The notes under the pieces are model-generated. The model was given only the letters and a program-made list of their open reading frames with translations, made no database searches and had not been told where the DNA came from. This document shows, piece after piece, positions 8,637 through 17,978 of a stretch of 64,000 nucleotides of DNA. Each line of letters opens with the position of its first letter. Position 1 is the stretch's first letter. Source of the DNA: an uncultured Chryseobacterium sp. (lineage in GTDB: Bacteria > Bacteroidota > Bacteroidia > Flavobacteriales > Weeksellaceae); assembly GCA_913778085.1 (NCBI GenBank), contig CAJYXJ010000040.1:1-64000 (forward strand). Reading direction: 5' to 3'. The position numbers and the translations under genes are program-made.

Positions 8637-8794
8637 AACTGGTATTTTTAGTGATTTTTTAAAGTACTAACAAAAAAAATACCATCTCGATGAAATATTA
8701 TAATTACAAATTAATTTTTAATGTAAAATTTTAAGTATAAATAAAACTTTAATCGTATTGCAAATTGTTTTAATTTTACACAAAATTTTAAAAC

Positions 8795-9376
8795 ATGTTT
8801 AAGTTGAAACTTCCTACCGACCCAAGGTGGGCTAACATTGCGGAAGGAAACATTGAAGAAATTTTAACAGATCATGCCTGGTGCGAGCAGAAAGCCGCTA
8901 CCAATGCGATCGGACTGATCACTATGCTGCCGGAATATCCGGAAATCGTTACGGAGCTTCTTGCCATTGCGCAGGAAGAACTTGAACACTTCGGACAGGT
9001 ACATGAGATCATTAAGAAAAGAGGCTATACTTTCGGACGTACCCGCAAGGACGATTATGTAAATGAACTGGTAAACTTTATCCAGAAAGGCGGAAACAGA
9101 GACGACCTGATCGTCGACAAAATGCTCTTTGCCGCCATGATCGAGGCCCGGAGCTGTGAGAGATTTAAAGTGCTTACCGAAAATATTAAAGATGAAGAGC
9201 TGAAGACTTTCTACAGGGAACTGATGATCTCCGAAGCCAATCATTATACCACGTTCATCGGATTTGCCAGACAATTGGGCGATGAGCAGAAAGTAAACGC
9301 AAGATGGGAAGAATGGCTGGAGTATGAAGCCAAAGTGATCCAGTCTTATGGAAAAGGAGAAACGATCCACGGATAA
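8795..9376 (+). CDS. miaE: tRNA 2-methylthio-N6-isopentenyladenosine-37 hydroxylase
   Basis: A 193-residue member of the MiaE diiron family, which hydroxylates the ms2i6A modification at tRNA position 37. Diiron ligands are visible in a four-helix pattern: DHAWCEQKAA near residue 30, QEELEHFGQVHE near 65, EARSCERF near 117, and SEANHYTTF near 147. Length and spacing match the family. The gene starts a likely two-gene unit with the DUF502 gene 12 bp downstream. Confidence 0.9.
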   Translation: MFKLKLPTDPRWANIAEGNIEEILTDHAWCEQKAATNAIGLITMLPEYPEIVTELLAIAQEELEHFGQVHEIIKKRGYTFGRTRKDDYVNELVNFIQKGGNRDDLIVDKMLFAAMIEARSCERFKVLTENIKDEELKTFYRELMISEANHYTTFIGFARQLGDEQKVNARWEEWLEYEAKVIQSYGKGETIHG

Positions 9377-9388
9377 AAGCAAAAGGTC

Positions 9389-10006
9389 TTGAAAAAACCG
9401 ACGTTTGAAAATATTACCAATTTTTTCCTGAAAAACTTCTTTCAGGGATTAGTAATTATCGGCCCGATTGGGCTGACGATCTTCGTGATATGGTATATTG
9501 TGACTTCGATAGACAACATCATTCCTTCCGTAGCCCGGGAAATTCCGGGACTGGTTTTTATCTCCACTATTCTCATTACGGCTTTGCTGGGTTTTCTGGG
9601 CAATAAGTTTGTGGTAGGAAAATTCTTTTTCGATTCCATGGACCGGCTGCTGGAAAAAACGCCCGGTGTAAAGCACATTTATACCCCAACGAAAGATGTG
9701 ATGTCTTCCTTTGTGGGCGATAAAAAAAAATTCAATGATCCGGTCTGGGTAAAAACCAATGAAAACCCTGAAATCTGGAGAATCGGCTTTTTGACCCAGA
9801 AAGAAATGGCCGACGTAGAAAAGCACAATTATGTAGCGGTTTATCTTCCCCATTCTTACGCGATTTCCGGCTGGGTGATCGTTACCGAAGAAAAAAACAT
9901 CAAACCGGTAGTCGGCATGACGGCTGCTTCCGCCATGAAATTTGCGGTGAGCGGAGGCGTTGCAGGTTTCCACTCTGACGACAACATTTTTAAAGCACCG
10001 GAATAG
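9389..10006 (+). CDS. DUF502 membrane protein
   Basis: A 205-residue protein of the DUF502 family. Two membrane segments are visible near the N-terminus (NFFLKNFFQGLVIIGPIGLTIF and a second around residues 50-70), followed by a soluble domain with PGVKHIYTPTKDV and VAVYLPHSYAISGWV, both characteristic. It begins with TTG at 9389 preceded by AAAAGG; no in-frame ATG fits before the first membrane helix. It lies 12 bp after miaE and is probably co-transcribed. The family's role is not established. Confidence 0.8.
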   Translation: MKKPTFENITNFFLKNFFQGLVIIGPIGLTIFVIWYIVTSIDNIIPSVAREIPGLVFISTILITALLGFLGNKFVVGKFFFDSMDRLLEKTPGVKHIYTPTKDVMSSFVGDKKKFNDPVWVKTNENPEIWRIGFLTQKEMADVEKHNYVAVYLPHSYAISGWVIVTEEKNIKPVVGMTAASAMKFAVSGGVAGFHSDDNIFKAPE

Positions 10007-10178
10007 GTACTTGTTTACCGTAATATCGTACCTGATATTACCTCATTACTTTTAAATCTTTGGCTGAAAGCCATTTCCTTTCATTAAAATTGAATTTTAG
10101 ATTGTCCTTTTTCGCAATCAGGTACTTTTTAATGAAAAAATTACATCCTACAACAAATAAAACCAACAACCAATAAAG

Positions 10179-11264
10179 ATGGGCAAAGCTGCAATCATAG
10201 GTGCCGGTGTATCAGGACTGAGCATGGCGAATTATCTGGAAAAAAATAAGATCGACTATCACCTGTACGAAAGAAGGACTCCAAATGACCTGAAAGGACA
10301 TGGATTCATTCTTCCCAAAGAAGGTATCGAATTTCTTTCCAATATCATTAACATCGACGACCTTTACGCAAAAGGGAGTTTCCTTAAAAAGTATATTCAT
10401 TATAACCAGTCGGGAGCAATAATTTCCGAAAAAGATCTGGACAATGTGTTCGTCGTTTCCAGAAGCGCATTAATTGAAATTCTTGCCAAAGGAGTTCCGG
10501 AAGATAGAATATCTTACAATTCCACTGTTGCCCTGAATGGCTTTGAAGACGGTAAAGCCCAGATTACCCTAGACGGCAGCCAGAATCTGGATGCGGATAT
10601 CGTCATTGCGTCAGACGGATCAAGAAGCCGTTTAAGAAGAACGATTTTCCAGGACGAAACCATGAAAGCCGTTCTCGAAAACGAGGTAGTAAACATCATT
10701 GAAAACGAGGCGTTGGCCAGTGAGATCGAAAGCAATTTCCTGAAGTTCCATCATGAAGACGGCGGGCTTACTTTTGGGGTTTTAAAGCTGTCTTCTTCGA
10801 AAATCCTTTGGTACTGTCAGTTTGATATTACCAAATATTTCATTAATGAAGATTACACCGCAGATTGCATCAGACAGTTTATGCTTGATCATTTCGGCGA
10901 CTGGAATCCGCTGATCTCTTCCATCATTGAGGGTTCGGGCTACGAAAACGCCCATATCTGGCGCGTATATGAATTAGAAAAACTGAATCCTTTTTACCAT
11001 CAAAACATCGTATTCATCGGTGATGCAGCCCATCCGCTGATTCCTTTTACCAGCCAGGGCGTAACTTCCGCCCTAAAAGATTCCTTTATCTTAACAAATC
11101 TTTTAACCGAAGGAAAATCTCTTCAGGAGACCTTCCAACAATACGAAGAGGAAAGAAGGCCTGAAATCGACATTCACATCGCCAACGGAAGGGCCTTGCT
11201 GGAACAGTTTCTTCTACCGCTTCACGAACAACCGAAAAATACATTACCCATTTCATACAAATAA
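10179..11264 (+). CDS. FAD-dependent monooxygenase (PHBH fold)
   Basis: A 361-residue flavoprotein. The N-terminal Rossmann motif is IIGAGVSGLSMANYL with the acidic residue for FAD ribose in HLYERR. The middle DG motif reads DIVIASDGSRSRLRR, and the C-terminal FAD motif is FIGDAAHPLIPFTSQG. This is the layout of the p-hydroxybenzoate-hydroxylase/TetX/kynurenine-monooxygenase superfamily, which uses NAD(P)H and O2 to hydroxylate small molecules. Only 2 bp separate it from the aminotransferase gene, so the pair probably acts on one metabolite. The substrate is unknown. Confidence 0.82.
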   Translation: MGKAAIIGAGVSGLSMANYLEKNKIDYHLYERRTPNDLKGHGFILPKEGIEFLSNIINIDDLYAKGSFLKKYIHYNQSGAIISEKDLDNVFVVSRSALIEILAKGVPEDRISYNSTVALNGFEDGKAQITLDGSQNLDADIVIASDGSRSRLRRTIFQDETMKAVLENEVVNIIENEALASEIESNFLKFHHEDGGLTFGVLKLSSSKILWYCQFDITKYFINEDYTADCIRQFMLDHFGDWNPLISSIIEGSGYENAHIWRVYELEKLNPFYHQNIVFIGDAAHPLIPFTSQGVTSALKDSFILTNLLTEGKSLQETFQQYEEERRPEIDIHIANGRALLEQFLLPLHEQPKNTLPISYK

Positions 11265-11266
11265 AA

Positions 11267-12424
11267 ATGTTTACAAATAAAGAGATCAATTTCGAAGCCC
11301 TGAAAAGAAAAGCCTATAATGGAAGATGGGCCACCCTTGAAGACGGCATTATTCCTTTAACGGCTGCAGATCCCGATTTCAGAATGTCGGAAGAAATAGA
11401 AAACGGAATTATTGAATACATTAAAGATGGATACCTAAGTTACGGCCCGTTCTCCGGCATCCCGGAATTCAAAAAGAGTGTTGCGGAACATTTTAACGTT
11501 GAAAAAAAAGGAAGCTTTACCCCAGACAATATCTTAGCTGTAAACAGTGCCGCTCAGGGAATGTTCCTGATTGCCAAATACGTTCTGAATCCCGGCGATG
11601 AAGCCATCATCTTCGATCCGGTGGATTTCCTCTTTAAAAAGACCGTGGAAGCCGTTGGTGGAAACATCAGACTGTGTGCGGTAAACTCCGTAACCGGCGA
11701 CATCGATTTCGAGATGCTGGTTTCGCTGATCTCACCGAAAACAAAAATGATCAGCATCTGCAATCCGCATAATCCGGTGGGAAGAGTATATTCTAAAGAA
11801 ATTCTAAAGAAGATTTCCGAAATTGCCGCTGCCCACGACCTTTGGGTAATGAGCGATGAGATCTGGAGCGATATTGTATATGATAAAAGGGAATTCAATA
11901 CCTATTCTTCTGTTTCTGAGGAAGCCAGAAAGAAAAGCTTTACCGTATTCGGGTTTTCAAAGTCTTTTGGTATTGCTGGCCTGAGAATCGGTGCCGTTTT
12001 GTGCAATGACCAGGATTTGCTGGATGATTTTACGGAGAAGTCGCAATTCAATTCGACTATTGAAGGAGTCTCCACTCTATCGCAAATTGCGGCCAGTGTT
12101 GCAATTGACCGGGCGAAACCGTGGTTTACCGACTTCCTTACCCATTTGCAGCACAACAGGGATCTGGCGCACAGCATGCTGAGCAATTCAGGGATTTTAA
12201 CGCCTAATCTTCCGGAAGCGACCTTCGTGATTTTCCCGAAAATTGAAAACGGGATGTCGAGTGACGAATTTGCCCAGCACGTCCTGAAAGAAGGAAAAGT
12301 AGCCATCGTTCCAGGTTCGGAAAGATGGTTCGGAAAAGGTGCGGAAGGACATATCCGGATCTGTTTCTCCACTTCTCAGGAAATCCTGACGGAAGGTTTG
12401 AATAGATTGATTAACAGTTTTTAA
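11267..12424 (+). CDS. PLP-dependent aminotransferase / C-S lyase-like (MalY/PatB type)
   Basis: A 385-residue fold-type I PLP enzyme. The opening DGIIPLTAADPDF and YGPFSGIPEFK are typical of the MalY/PatB branch of class I/II aminotransferases. CNPHNPVGRVYS and MSDEIWSDIVYD carry the conserved Asn and Asp, and FGFSKSFGIAGLRIG holds the Schiff-base Lys (about residue 232). The gene follows the FAD monooxygenase by 2 bp and is closed by a terminator. Whether it transaminates or cleaves a C-S bond cannot be decided from sequence. Confidence 0.85.
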   Translation: MFTNKEINFEALKRKAYNGRWATLEDGIIPLTAADPDFRMSEEIENGIIEYIKDGYLSYGPFSGIPEFKKSVAEHFNVEKKGSFTPDNILAVNSAAQGMFLIAKYVLNPGDEAIIFDPVDFLFKKTVEAVGGNIRLCAVNSVTGDIDFEMLVSLISPKTKMISICNPHNPVGRVYSKEILKKISEIAAAHDLWVMSDEIWSDIVYDKREFNTYSSVSEEARKKSFTVFGFSKSFGIAGLRIGAVLCNDQDLLDDFTEKSQFNSTIEGVSTLSQIAASVAIDRAKPWFTDFLTHLQHNRDLAHSMLSNSGILTPNLPEATFVIFPKIENGMSSDEFAQHVLKEGKVAIVPGSERWFGKGAEGHIRICFSTSQEILTEGLNRLINSF

Positions 12425-12440
12425 ATTGAATCTAATAAAT

Positions 12441-12480
12441 AATTCCGGGCAAAACATAGATTTTGTCCGGAATTATTATT
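12441..12480 (+). terminator. Terminator of the monooxygenase-aminotransferase operon
   Basis: AATTCCGG-CAAAA / TTTTG-CCGGAATT stem with one internal mismatch and a six-base loop. The T-rich tail is modest. Confidence 0.75.
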
Positions 12481-12590
12481 TACTGATTGCATTATTCTTT
12501 TTAACAGTAAGCAAAGAATTTCATCTGATATTTAAGACCATCTGTTCTGTTATTAACCGGAGAAACTTCCAGCCTCCCTCTTCCAATGAC

Positions 12591-13811
12591 CTATTTTTTC
12601 GAAACTTTATAAAGCTTTCCGCTGTCGGTAACGGCATATAAATTTCCGTCGCTCCCGTTCAGGACGTCACGGAATCTTTCATTTTCACCTTCCAGAAGAC
12701 GTTCTTCGCCAACCACTTTATTGTCTTTCATCACAATCTGGTTGATGTGTTCCCCGCTCAGGCAGCCGATCATCAGGTTGCCTTTCCATTCTTCTATATT
12801 TCCGGTATAGAAAGTTACACCACTAGGAGAAATCACAGGATCCCAATAGTAAACAGGCTGCTCCGTTCCCGGTTTTTTTGTGGTTCCGTTGTTTATTTTC
12901 TCACCGGAGTATTCAATCCCGTAGGTCACATCGCCCCAGCCGTAATTTTTCCCCGGTTTGATCAGGTTGATCTCATCACCGCCTCTCGGTCCCATTTCCA
13001 CATCCCACAGCATTCCGTTCGGATCAATGGCCATTCCCTGCGGATTCCGGATACCGTAAGCATAAATTTCAGGTTTAAATCCTACTTTTCCAATAAAAGG
13101 ATTTCCCGGTGCCGGTTTCCCGTCTTTGGTTATTTTTAAAATTTTTCCTAAATAGTTGTCGGTTCTCTGGGCATAAACCCGGGTCTGCTTGTCTGATCTT
13201 TCGCCTGTGCTTACAAAAAGATTTCCATCTTTATCAAACGCCAGCCGGCTGCCGTAATGCTTGTCGCCGTCATAAGTCGGGGTAGCCCGGAAAATAACCT
13301 GCACTCCCGAAACATTTTTCAGATCAGCTGAAAGCATTCCTTTTCCTACAGCAGTGTGATTTCCTTTCTCATAAGGCTCAGAAAAGCTGAAGTAGATCAT
13401 CCGGTTGTTGCTGAAATCAGGATCCAGGGCTACATCCAGCATTCCGCCCTGCCCTTTGGTATCTACTTTTGGAAAACCTTCGATTTTGGAAATCTGTTTT
13501 CCGTCGGCTGAAACAACGTTCATATAGCCTCTTTTATCCGTAATTAAAAACCGTCCGTCAGGCAGGTTAATGATTCCCCAGGGTTTTCCGAGATCTTTAC
13601 TCAAAACTTCCACATTGTAAGGCGTTGAGGTTTTCACCGCTTTTATCCTAGTCTGTCCGGCAAAGGCGGGCTTATATTCCGGAGAGTTCGGCTCTTTCGT
13701 TTCTACGCTGCCATCTTTTCCCAGCTTTTGAGCATTAAGTTTGTTGTCTTTACACGAAGATAAAATCAGGAACAAACTGAAGGCGGAAATATAAAATTTA
13801 TTGAAATTCAT
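12591..13811 (-). CDS. Lipoprotein PQQ-dependent sugar (aldose) dehydrogenase
   Basis: A 406-residue protein with a lipoprotein signal (FLILSSCKDN, lipobox Cys at about 20). The body is the soluble glucose/sorbosone dehydrogenase beta propeller: LGKPWGIINLPDGRFLITDK, then GGMLDVALDPDF, HYGSRLAFDKDGNLFVSTGER, YAYGIRNPQGMAIDP, and WDVEMGPRGGDEINLI, where His and Arg/Asp residues bind PQQ and substrate in the Asd family. It would oxidise aldoses in the periplasm. No PQQ biosynthesis genes are in this window. The gene is divergent from the BlaI-like regulator. Confidence 0.88.
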   Translation of the reverse strand: MNFNKFYISAFSLFLILSSCKDNKLNAQKLGKDGSVETKEPNSPEYKPAFAGQTRIKAVKTSTPYNVEVLSKDLGKPWGIINLPDGRFLITDKRGYMNVVSADGKQISKIEGFPKVDTKGQGGMLDVALDPDFSNNRMIYFSFSEPYEKGNHTAVGKGMLSADLKNVSGVQVIFRATPTYDGDKHYGSRLAFDKDGNLFVSTGERSDKQTRVYAQRTDNYLGKILKITKDGKPAPGNPFIGKVGFKPEIYAYGIRNPQGMAIDPNGMLWDVEMGPRGGDEINLIKPGKNYGWGDVTYGIEYSGEKINNGTTKKPGTEQPVYYWDPVISPSGVTFYTGNIEEWKGNLMIGCLSGEHINQIVMKDNKVVGEERLLEGENERFRDVLNGSDGNLYAVTDSGKLYKVSKK

Positions 13812-13864
13812 ATCATTAGATTTGGTGGTTGCCGGAATGGATGGAAAAATAATGCCATAAAAAT

Positions 13865-13899
13865 TTGATTATCTGAATTTTTATTCTACATTTGTAGAA
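13865..13899 (+). promoter_or_regulatory. BlaI-type operator overlapping the promoter of the regulator-M56 operon
   Basis: TTG (13865-13867), 19 bp, then -7 TACATTTG (13887-13894). The -7 element lies inside a palindrome TTCTACA-TT-TGTAGAA (13884-13899), which contains the TACA-N2-TGTA core known for BlaI/MecI repressors. The repressor would block its own promoter directly. Confidence 0.78.
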
Positions 13900-13920
13900 C
13901 ATTATAACAATACGTAGAAT

Positions 13921-14295
13921 ATGAAAGAAATAAAACTTACCGATTCCGAAAAAGACCTCATGGATATTCTTTGGGAAAAAGAAAAAGCATTCATGAAAGA
14001 TATTCTGGAATCTTACCCTGAGCCGAAACCGGCGACCACCACCATTGCCACGCTGCTGAAAAGAATGCAGAACAAAGATTTTGTCGGCTATAAATTGTAT
14101 GGAAATTCCCGCGAATACTTTCCGAAAATAGCGAAAGGGGAATATTTCAAAGAAGAAATGTCTTCCATGATTGACCGTTTTTTCAACAGTTCCGTTACCC
14201 AATTTGCTTCGTTTTTTACCTCGAATGCAAAGCTTTCCCAGAAACAGCTGAAAGAACTCCGTGAAATTATCGACCGTCAAATTGATGAAAAATGA
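13921..14295 (+). CDS. BlaI/MecI/CopY-family transcriptional repressor
   Basis: A 124-residue winged-helix regulator: LTDSEKDLMDILWEKEKAF and then TTTIATLLKRMQNKDFVGYKLYG, the recognition helix and wing of the BlaI family, and a C-terminal dimerisation helix region. In this family the repressor is cleaved or released when the partner M56 sensor protease is activated, usually by cell-wall stress or beta-lactam. Its stop overlaps the M56 gene by 4 bp, and a BlaI-type operator sits on its own promoter. Confidence 0.9.
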   Translation: MKEIKLTDSEKDLMDILWEKEKAFMKDILESYPEPKPATTTIATLLKRMQNKDFVGYKLYGNSREYFPKIAKGEYFKEEMSSMIDRFFNSSVTQFASFFTSNAKLSQKQLKELREIIDRQIDEK

Positions 14296-15692
14296 TAACC
14301 CTTTTTAAAATTATACTGTGCTCTACCCTGCTGATTGCGTTTTACTACAGTTTTTTGCAAAAGGAAAAAATGTATAGGTTCAACAGGATCTATCTGTTAT
14401 TTTCGCTGTTGTTTTCTTATACAGTTCCTTTTATTTCGATCAGTACGGAATCACCGAAACCGTCAAACCGTTTACAGACCGCTTTTGAGAGCACCCAGCA
14501 GATTCTGGATCTTACGCCCGTGCAGAACGATTTCAATACGGTTGATTTTGTCTGGACCATCTATGGAATCATAACCTTTCTATTCTTAAGCATGATGATT
14601 GTTTCATTTCTGAAAATCAAGAATTTGAAAGGCCAAAAGATCATTTATCAGAATCAGGAAGTTTTGGTAACGGAGAAAAATATACCGCCTTTCAGTTTTT
14701 GGAATACGATCTACCTGGGGAGAAGTTATTTCACTGCTCAGCAAATAGACGACAGGATTTTTCTGCACGAAAAAAGCCACTTGGAACAAAAACACAGCAT
14801 TGATCTTATGATTGTTGAAATCGTAAAAGCTTTCACCTGGTTCAATCCGGCAGTTTACTTTTATAAAAAAGCCATCCTGATGAATCACGAATTCCTGGCG
14901 GATGAATCGGTCTTAAAGAATCATTTTAACGTAAAAGACTATCAGAATTTAATACTGGATGAAATTATTTCCAGCCAAAACTATAACCTTACCCATACCT
15001 TCAATTTTAACAACACCAAAAAACGATTTATTATGATGAACACCAAGAAGTCCAAATGGGCACAAGTGAAAAAAGCCATCAGTATTCCTGCTTTACTGAT
15101 TGCTTTCGGATTATTTGCTGAAAAAACCTATGCCCTTCCGATTGAAAAAATAATTCAGGAAACACAGAAAAAAATTTCAGGCAGTGATCTCAGTCCGGCA
15201 GTACAAATTCAGGAAGATAACAGTACAGAAGCCATAAAATACGATAGGCCTGAAGCACCTGAAATTCCTGAAGAATTAACCGGAAATACCCCTGAAGAAA
15301 AAAGGATTCAGGATACCATCCGGCCGAAGGAGGGTAAAAACACAAATCTAAATCAGGAAACGATATCCAACTCAACAACTGATCCAACACAGCTCCCGCA
15401 ATTTCCGGGCGGACCGATTGAACTGAGAAACAAAGTTGCAAAATTATTCGACGCCTCCAAACTGGAAGCTGAACAACCGAAAAGCTTATCAAGAGCCGAT
15501 ATTATGTTTACCGTAACCGAAGCCGGAAATGTAGTGAATGTAAAAGTCACAGGAAATAATGAGTTTTTTAATAATGAAGCATTGATCTCATTTAAAAAAG
15601 CCAATGAAAATGTCATCTGGAAGCCTGCTGAAAAAGATGGAAGACCGGTGAATTACGCCATGCGACTGCCTTTGACCATGTCATTTGAATAA
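14292..15692 (+). CDS. M56 (BlaR1-type) membrane metalloprotease with C-terminal TonB domain
   Basis: A 466-residue protein. The N-terminus carries membrane helices (residues 1-20, about 33-55 and 75-110), then the zinc protease motif FLHEKSHLEQKH (HExxH, about residue 156) and FLADESVL, as in BlaR1/MecR1. A further helix lies near 260. The last 100 residues (PQFPGGPIELRNKV to LPLTMSFE) are a TonB C-terminal-like domain instead of a penicillin-sensor domain. It is translationally coupled to the BlaI-like repressor. The fusion is frequent in Bacteroidetes, and its signal is not known. Confidence 0.87.
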   Translation: MITLFKIILCSTLLIAFYYSFLQKEKMYRFNRIYLLFSLLFSYTVPFISISTESPKPSNRLQTAFESTQQILDLTPVQNDFNTVDFVWTIYGIITFLFLSMMIVSFLKIKNLKGQKIIYQNQEVLVTEKNIPPFSFWNTIYLGRSYFTAQQIDDRIFLHEKSHLEQKHSIDLMIVEIVKAFTWFNPAVYFYKKAILMNHEFLADESVLKNHFNVKDYQNLILDEIISSQNYNLTHTFNFNNTKKRFIMMNTKKSKWAQVKKAISIPALLIAFGLFAEKTYALPIEKIIQETQKKISGSDLSPAVQIQEDNSTEAIKYDRPEAPEIPEELTGNTPEEKRIQDTIRPKEGKNTNLNQETISNSTTDPTQLPQFPGGPIELRNKVAKLFDASKLEAEQPKSLSRADIMFTVTEAGNVVNVKVTGNNEFFNNEALISFKKANENVIWKPAEKDGRPVNYAMRLPLTMSFE

Positions 15693-15700
15693 ACAGACGA

Positions 15701-15727
15701 GCATCCCAAAACCGGGATGCTTTTTTA
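15701..15727 (+). terminator. Terminator of the BlaI-M56 operon
   Basis: GCATCCC / GGGATGC with a six-base loop and six T. Confidence 0.9.
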
Positions 15728-15785
15728 TTTAACTGATGATAAATAAAATGAATCATCAAAATACAAATTAAGATCCATCGTATGG

Positions 15786-15816
15786 TTGAATGCCAAATAA
15801 TTCTTTCGTATTTTTG
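15786..15816 (+). promoter_or_regulatory. uvrB promoter
   Basis: TTG (15786-15788), 20 bp, TATTTTTG (15809-15816): a full match to the flavobacterial TTG-N17-23-TAnnTTTG pattern. The leader is about 20 nt. No SOS box was recognised. Confidence 0.7.
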
Positions 15817-15838
15817 TTAGGATAACATCACCAATTTT

Positions 15839-17830
15839 ATGAATTTCAAACTTCAATCAGAATATAAACCTACCGGAGACCAGCCGCAAGCTATTGAAAA
15901 GCTTACCGAAGGCATACAGATCGGTGAAAAATACCAGACGCTGCTGGGGGTAACCGGATCCGGTAAAACCTTCACCGTGGCCAATGTCATACAGAATGTG
16001 CAGAAACCTACCTTGGTGCTGGCACACAATAAAACACTGGCCGCTCAGCTGTTTATGGAGTTCAAAGAATTCTTCCCGGAAAATGCCGTAGAATACTTTG
16101 TAAGTTACTACGATTACTACCAGCCGGAAGCCTATATTGCGACTTCCGGAACCTATATTGAGAAAGACCTAAGCATCAACGAAGAAGTGGAGAAGCTGAG
16201 GCTTTCGGCCACGGCGAGCCTCCTTTCAGGCCGTAGGGATGTCCTTATCGTTGCTTCGGTTTCCTGCATTTACGGTATCGGAAACCCAACGGAATTTCAC
16301 AAATCCCTGATTTCGATTGCCATCGGTGAAAAGGTAACGCGGACTGCCCTGCTGCATGCTTTGGTGAATGCCTTGTATTCGAGGACACTTAATGAGTTTC
16401 AGCGGGGTACATTCCGTGTGAAAGGAGATGTGATCGATGTATTTCCGGCGTACGCGGATAATGCTATCAGGATCCAATTCTTCGGAGACGAGATCGAAAA
16501 GATCCAGAGCTTCGACCCGGTTTCAGGAAACGTAACGGGCAATTTTGAACAGATCCAGATTTATCCGGCCAATCTTTTCGTAACCTCAAAAGAAACCCTG
16601 AACGGAGCCATCCGGAATATCCAGGACGACTTGGTAAAGCAGGTGGATTTTTTCAGTTCGATTGAAAAACCGCTGGAAGCCAAAAGATTACAGGAAAGAA
16701 CCGAGCTTGACCTCGAGATGATTAAAGAATTAGGTTATTGTTCCGGTATTGAGAACTACTCCAGGTATCTCGACGGCCGGCTTCCGGGAACGAGGCCTTT
16801 CTGCCTGCTGGATTATTTTCCGAAAGATTACCTGATGGTGATCGACGAGAGCCACGTGACGGTACCGCAGGTTCACGCGATGTATGGCGGCGACCGAAGC
16901 CGGAAAGAAGCCTTAGTGGAATACGGTTTCAGACTTCCGGCCGCCATGGACAACCGACCGTTGAAATTCGAGGAATTCGAGGCCATCCAGAATCAGGTGA
17001 TTTATGTTTCAGCGACCCCGGCAGACTATGAACTGGAGAAAACGGGAGGTGCTTATATCGAACAGATCATCCGGCCAACCGGACTTTTAGATCCGATTAT
17101 CGAAATCCGGCCAACCATCAACCAGATTGATGATCTGATGGAAGAAATCCAAAAAAGAGCAGATCTTGACGAAAGGGTTCTGGTAACCACGCTGACAAAA
17201 AAGATGGCGGAAGAACTGACGAAATACTTTACCAAATTCGGGATCAGGACAAGATATATTCACTCGGATGTCGAAACCCTGGAACGGATCCAGATTATGC
17301 AGGACCTTCGGGTAGGGCTTTTCGATGTTCTGATCGGGGTAAACCTATTGAGAGAAGGTCTGGATTTACCGGAAGTTTCCCTGGTTGCTATCCTGGACGC
17401 CGATAAGGAAGGGATGCTGAGAAGCCGCCGGTCGATGATCCAAACAGTGGGACGTGCTGCCCGTAACCTTAATGGAAGAGCCATTATGTACGCCGATAAG
17501 ATTACCAAGTCGATGCAGGCCACCCTTGATGAAACAGAATACCGGCGCGCCAAACAGGAAGAGTACAACAAAGAACACGGAATGGTTCCGGTAGCATTAA
17601 ATAAAAAGATTTCGGAAAGCCTGGTCGGAAGAAGCAAGGATTTCCCGGATGAAAAATACACCCAAAAGGAAATTCTTCAGAAGGTCGCTGAAGCCAAAGC
17701 CAGTTACACTTCTGAAGACATGGAAAAAGTCATTTCCCAGAAACAGAAAGAAATGGAAATGGCTGCCAAAAACCTAGATTTCATTAAAGCGGCTAAATTG
17801 AGGGATGAAATTGCAGCACTGAAAGAATAG
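15839..17830 (+). CDS. uvrB: Excinuclease ABC subunit B
   Basis: At 663 residues it has the normal UvrB length. Visible are the QSEYKPTGDQPQAI opening, Walker A GVTGSGKT, the beta-hairpin YYDYYQPEAYI used to clamp DNA, IDESHVTVPQ (helicase motif II variant), the helicase C-terminal block GVNLLREGLDLPEVSLVAILDADKEG written here only in part (NLLREGLDLPEV), and the C-terminal UVR domain (MAAKNLDFIKAAKLRDEI) that contacts UvrC. It loads onto damage with UvrA and positions UvrC. The gene is monocistronic with its own promoter and terminator. Confidence 0.98.
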   Translation: MNFKLQSEYKPTGDQPQAIEKLTEGIQIGEKYQTLLGVTGSGKTFTVANVIQNVQKPTLVLAHNKTLAAQLFMEFKEFFPENAVEYFVSYYDYYQPEAYIATSGTYIEKDLSINEEVEKLRLSATASLLSGRRDVLIVASVSCIYGIGNPTEFHKSLISIAIGEKVTRTALLHALVNALYSRTLNEFQRGTFRVKGDVIDVFPAYADNAIRIQFFGDEIEKIQSFDPVSGNVTGNFEQIQIYPANLFVTSKETLNGAIRNIQDDLVKQVDFFSSIEKPLEAKRLQERTELDLEMIKELGYCSGIENYSRYLDGRLPGTRPFCLLDYFPKDYLMVIDESHVTVPQVHAMYGGDRSRKEALVEYGFRLPAAMDNRPLKFEEFEAIQNQVIYVSATPADYELEKTGGAYIEQIIRPTGLLDPIIEIRPTINQIDDLMEEIQKRADLDERVLVTTLTKKMAEELTKYFTKFGIRTRYIHSDVETLERIQIMQDLRVGLFDVLIGVNLLREGLDLPEVSLVAILDADKEGMLRSRRSMIQTVGRAARNLNGRAIMYADKITKSMQATLDETEYRRAKQEEYNKEHGMVPVALNKKISESLVGRSKDFPDEKYTQKEILQKVAEAKASYTSEDMEKVISQKQKEMEMAAKNLDFIKAAKLRDEIAALKE

Positions 17831-17832
17831 AT

Positions 17833-17862
17833 AAAAAGAGACTGGTTTTCAGTCTCTTTTTT
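17833..17862 (+). terminator. uvrB terminator
   Basis: AAAAAGAGACTG / CAGTCTCTTTTTT with a GTTTT loop. Confidence 0.9.
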
Positions 17863-17918
17863 GTTTACTATTTGGATTATTTGATTTTATTGTTATTGTA
17901 AAATCAAAAGCAAATAAA

Positions 17919-17953
17919 AATAACCCGACATTCTTTAAAATGTTGGGTTATTT
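17919..17953. terminator. Second hairpin, probably terminating the minus-strand operon
   Basis: AATAACCCGACATT / AATGTTGGGTTATT, 14 pairs with one wobble, between convergent genes. It is usable from both sides. Confidence 0.75.
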
Positions 17954-17978
17954 AAATATTTTTAAATTTAAATTAAAC

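Noticed and set aside
12426-12641. 71-codon frame after the aminotransferase
   Set aside because: It consists of the terminator hairpin and the 3' end of the opposite-strand dehydrogenase gene.
16849-16862. CACGTG-containing sequence inside uvrB considered as another parS
   Set aside because: Only the six-base centre matches; the arms do not form the parS palindrome.
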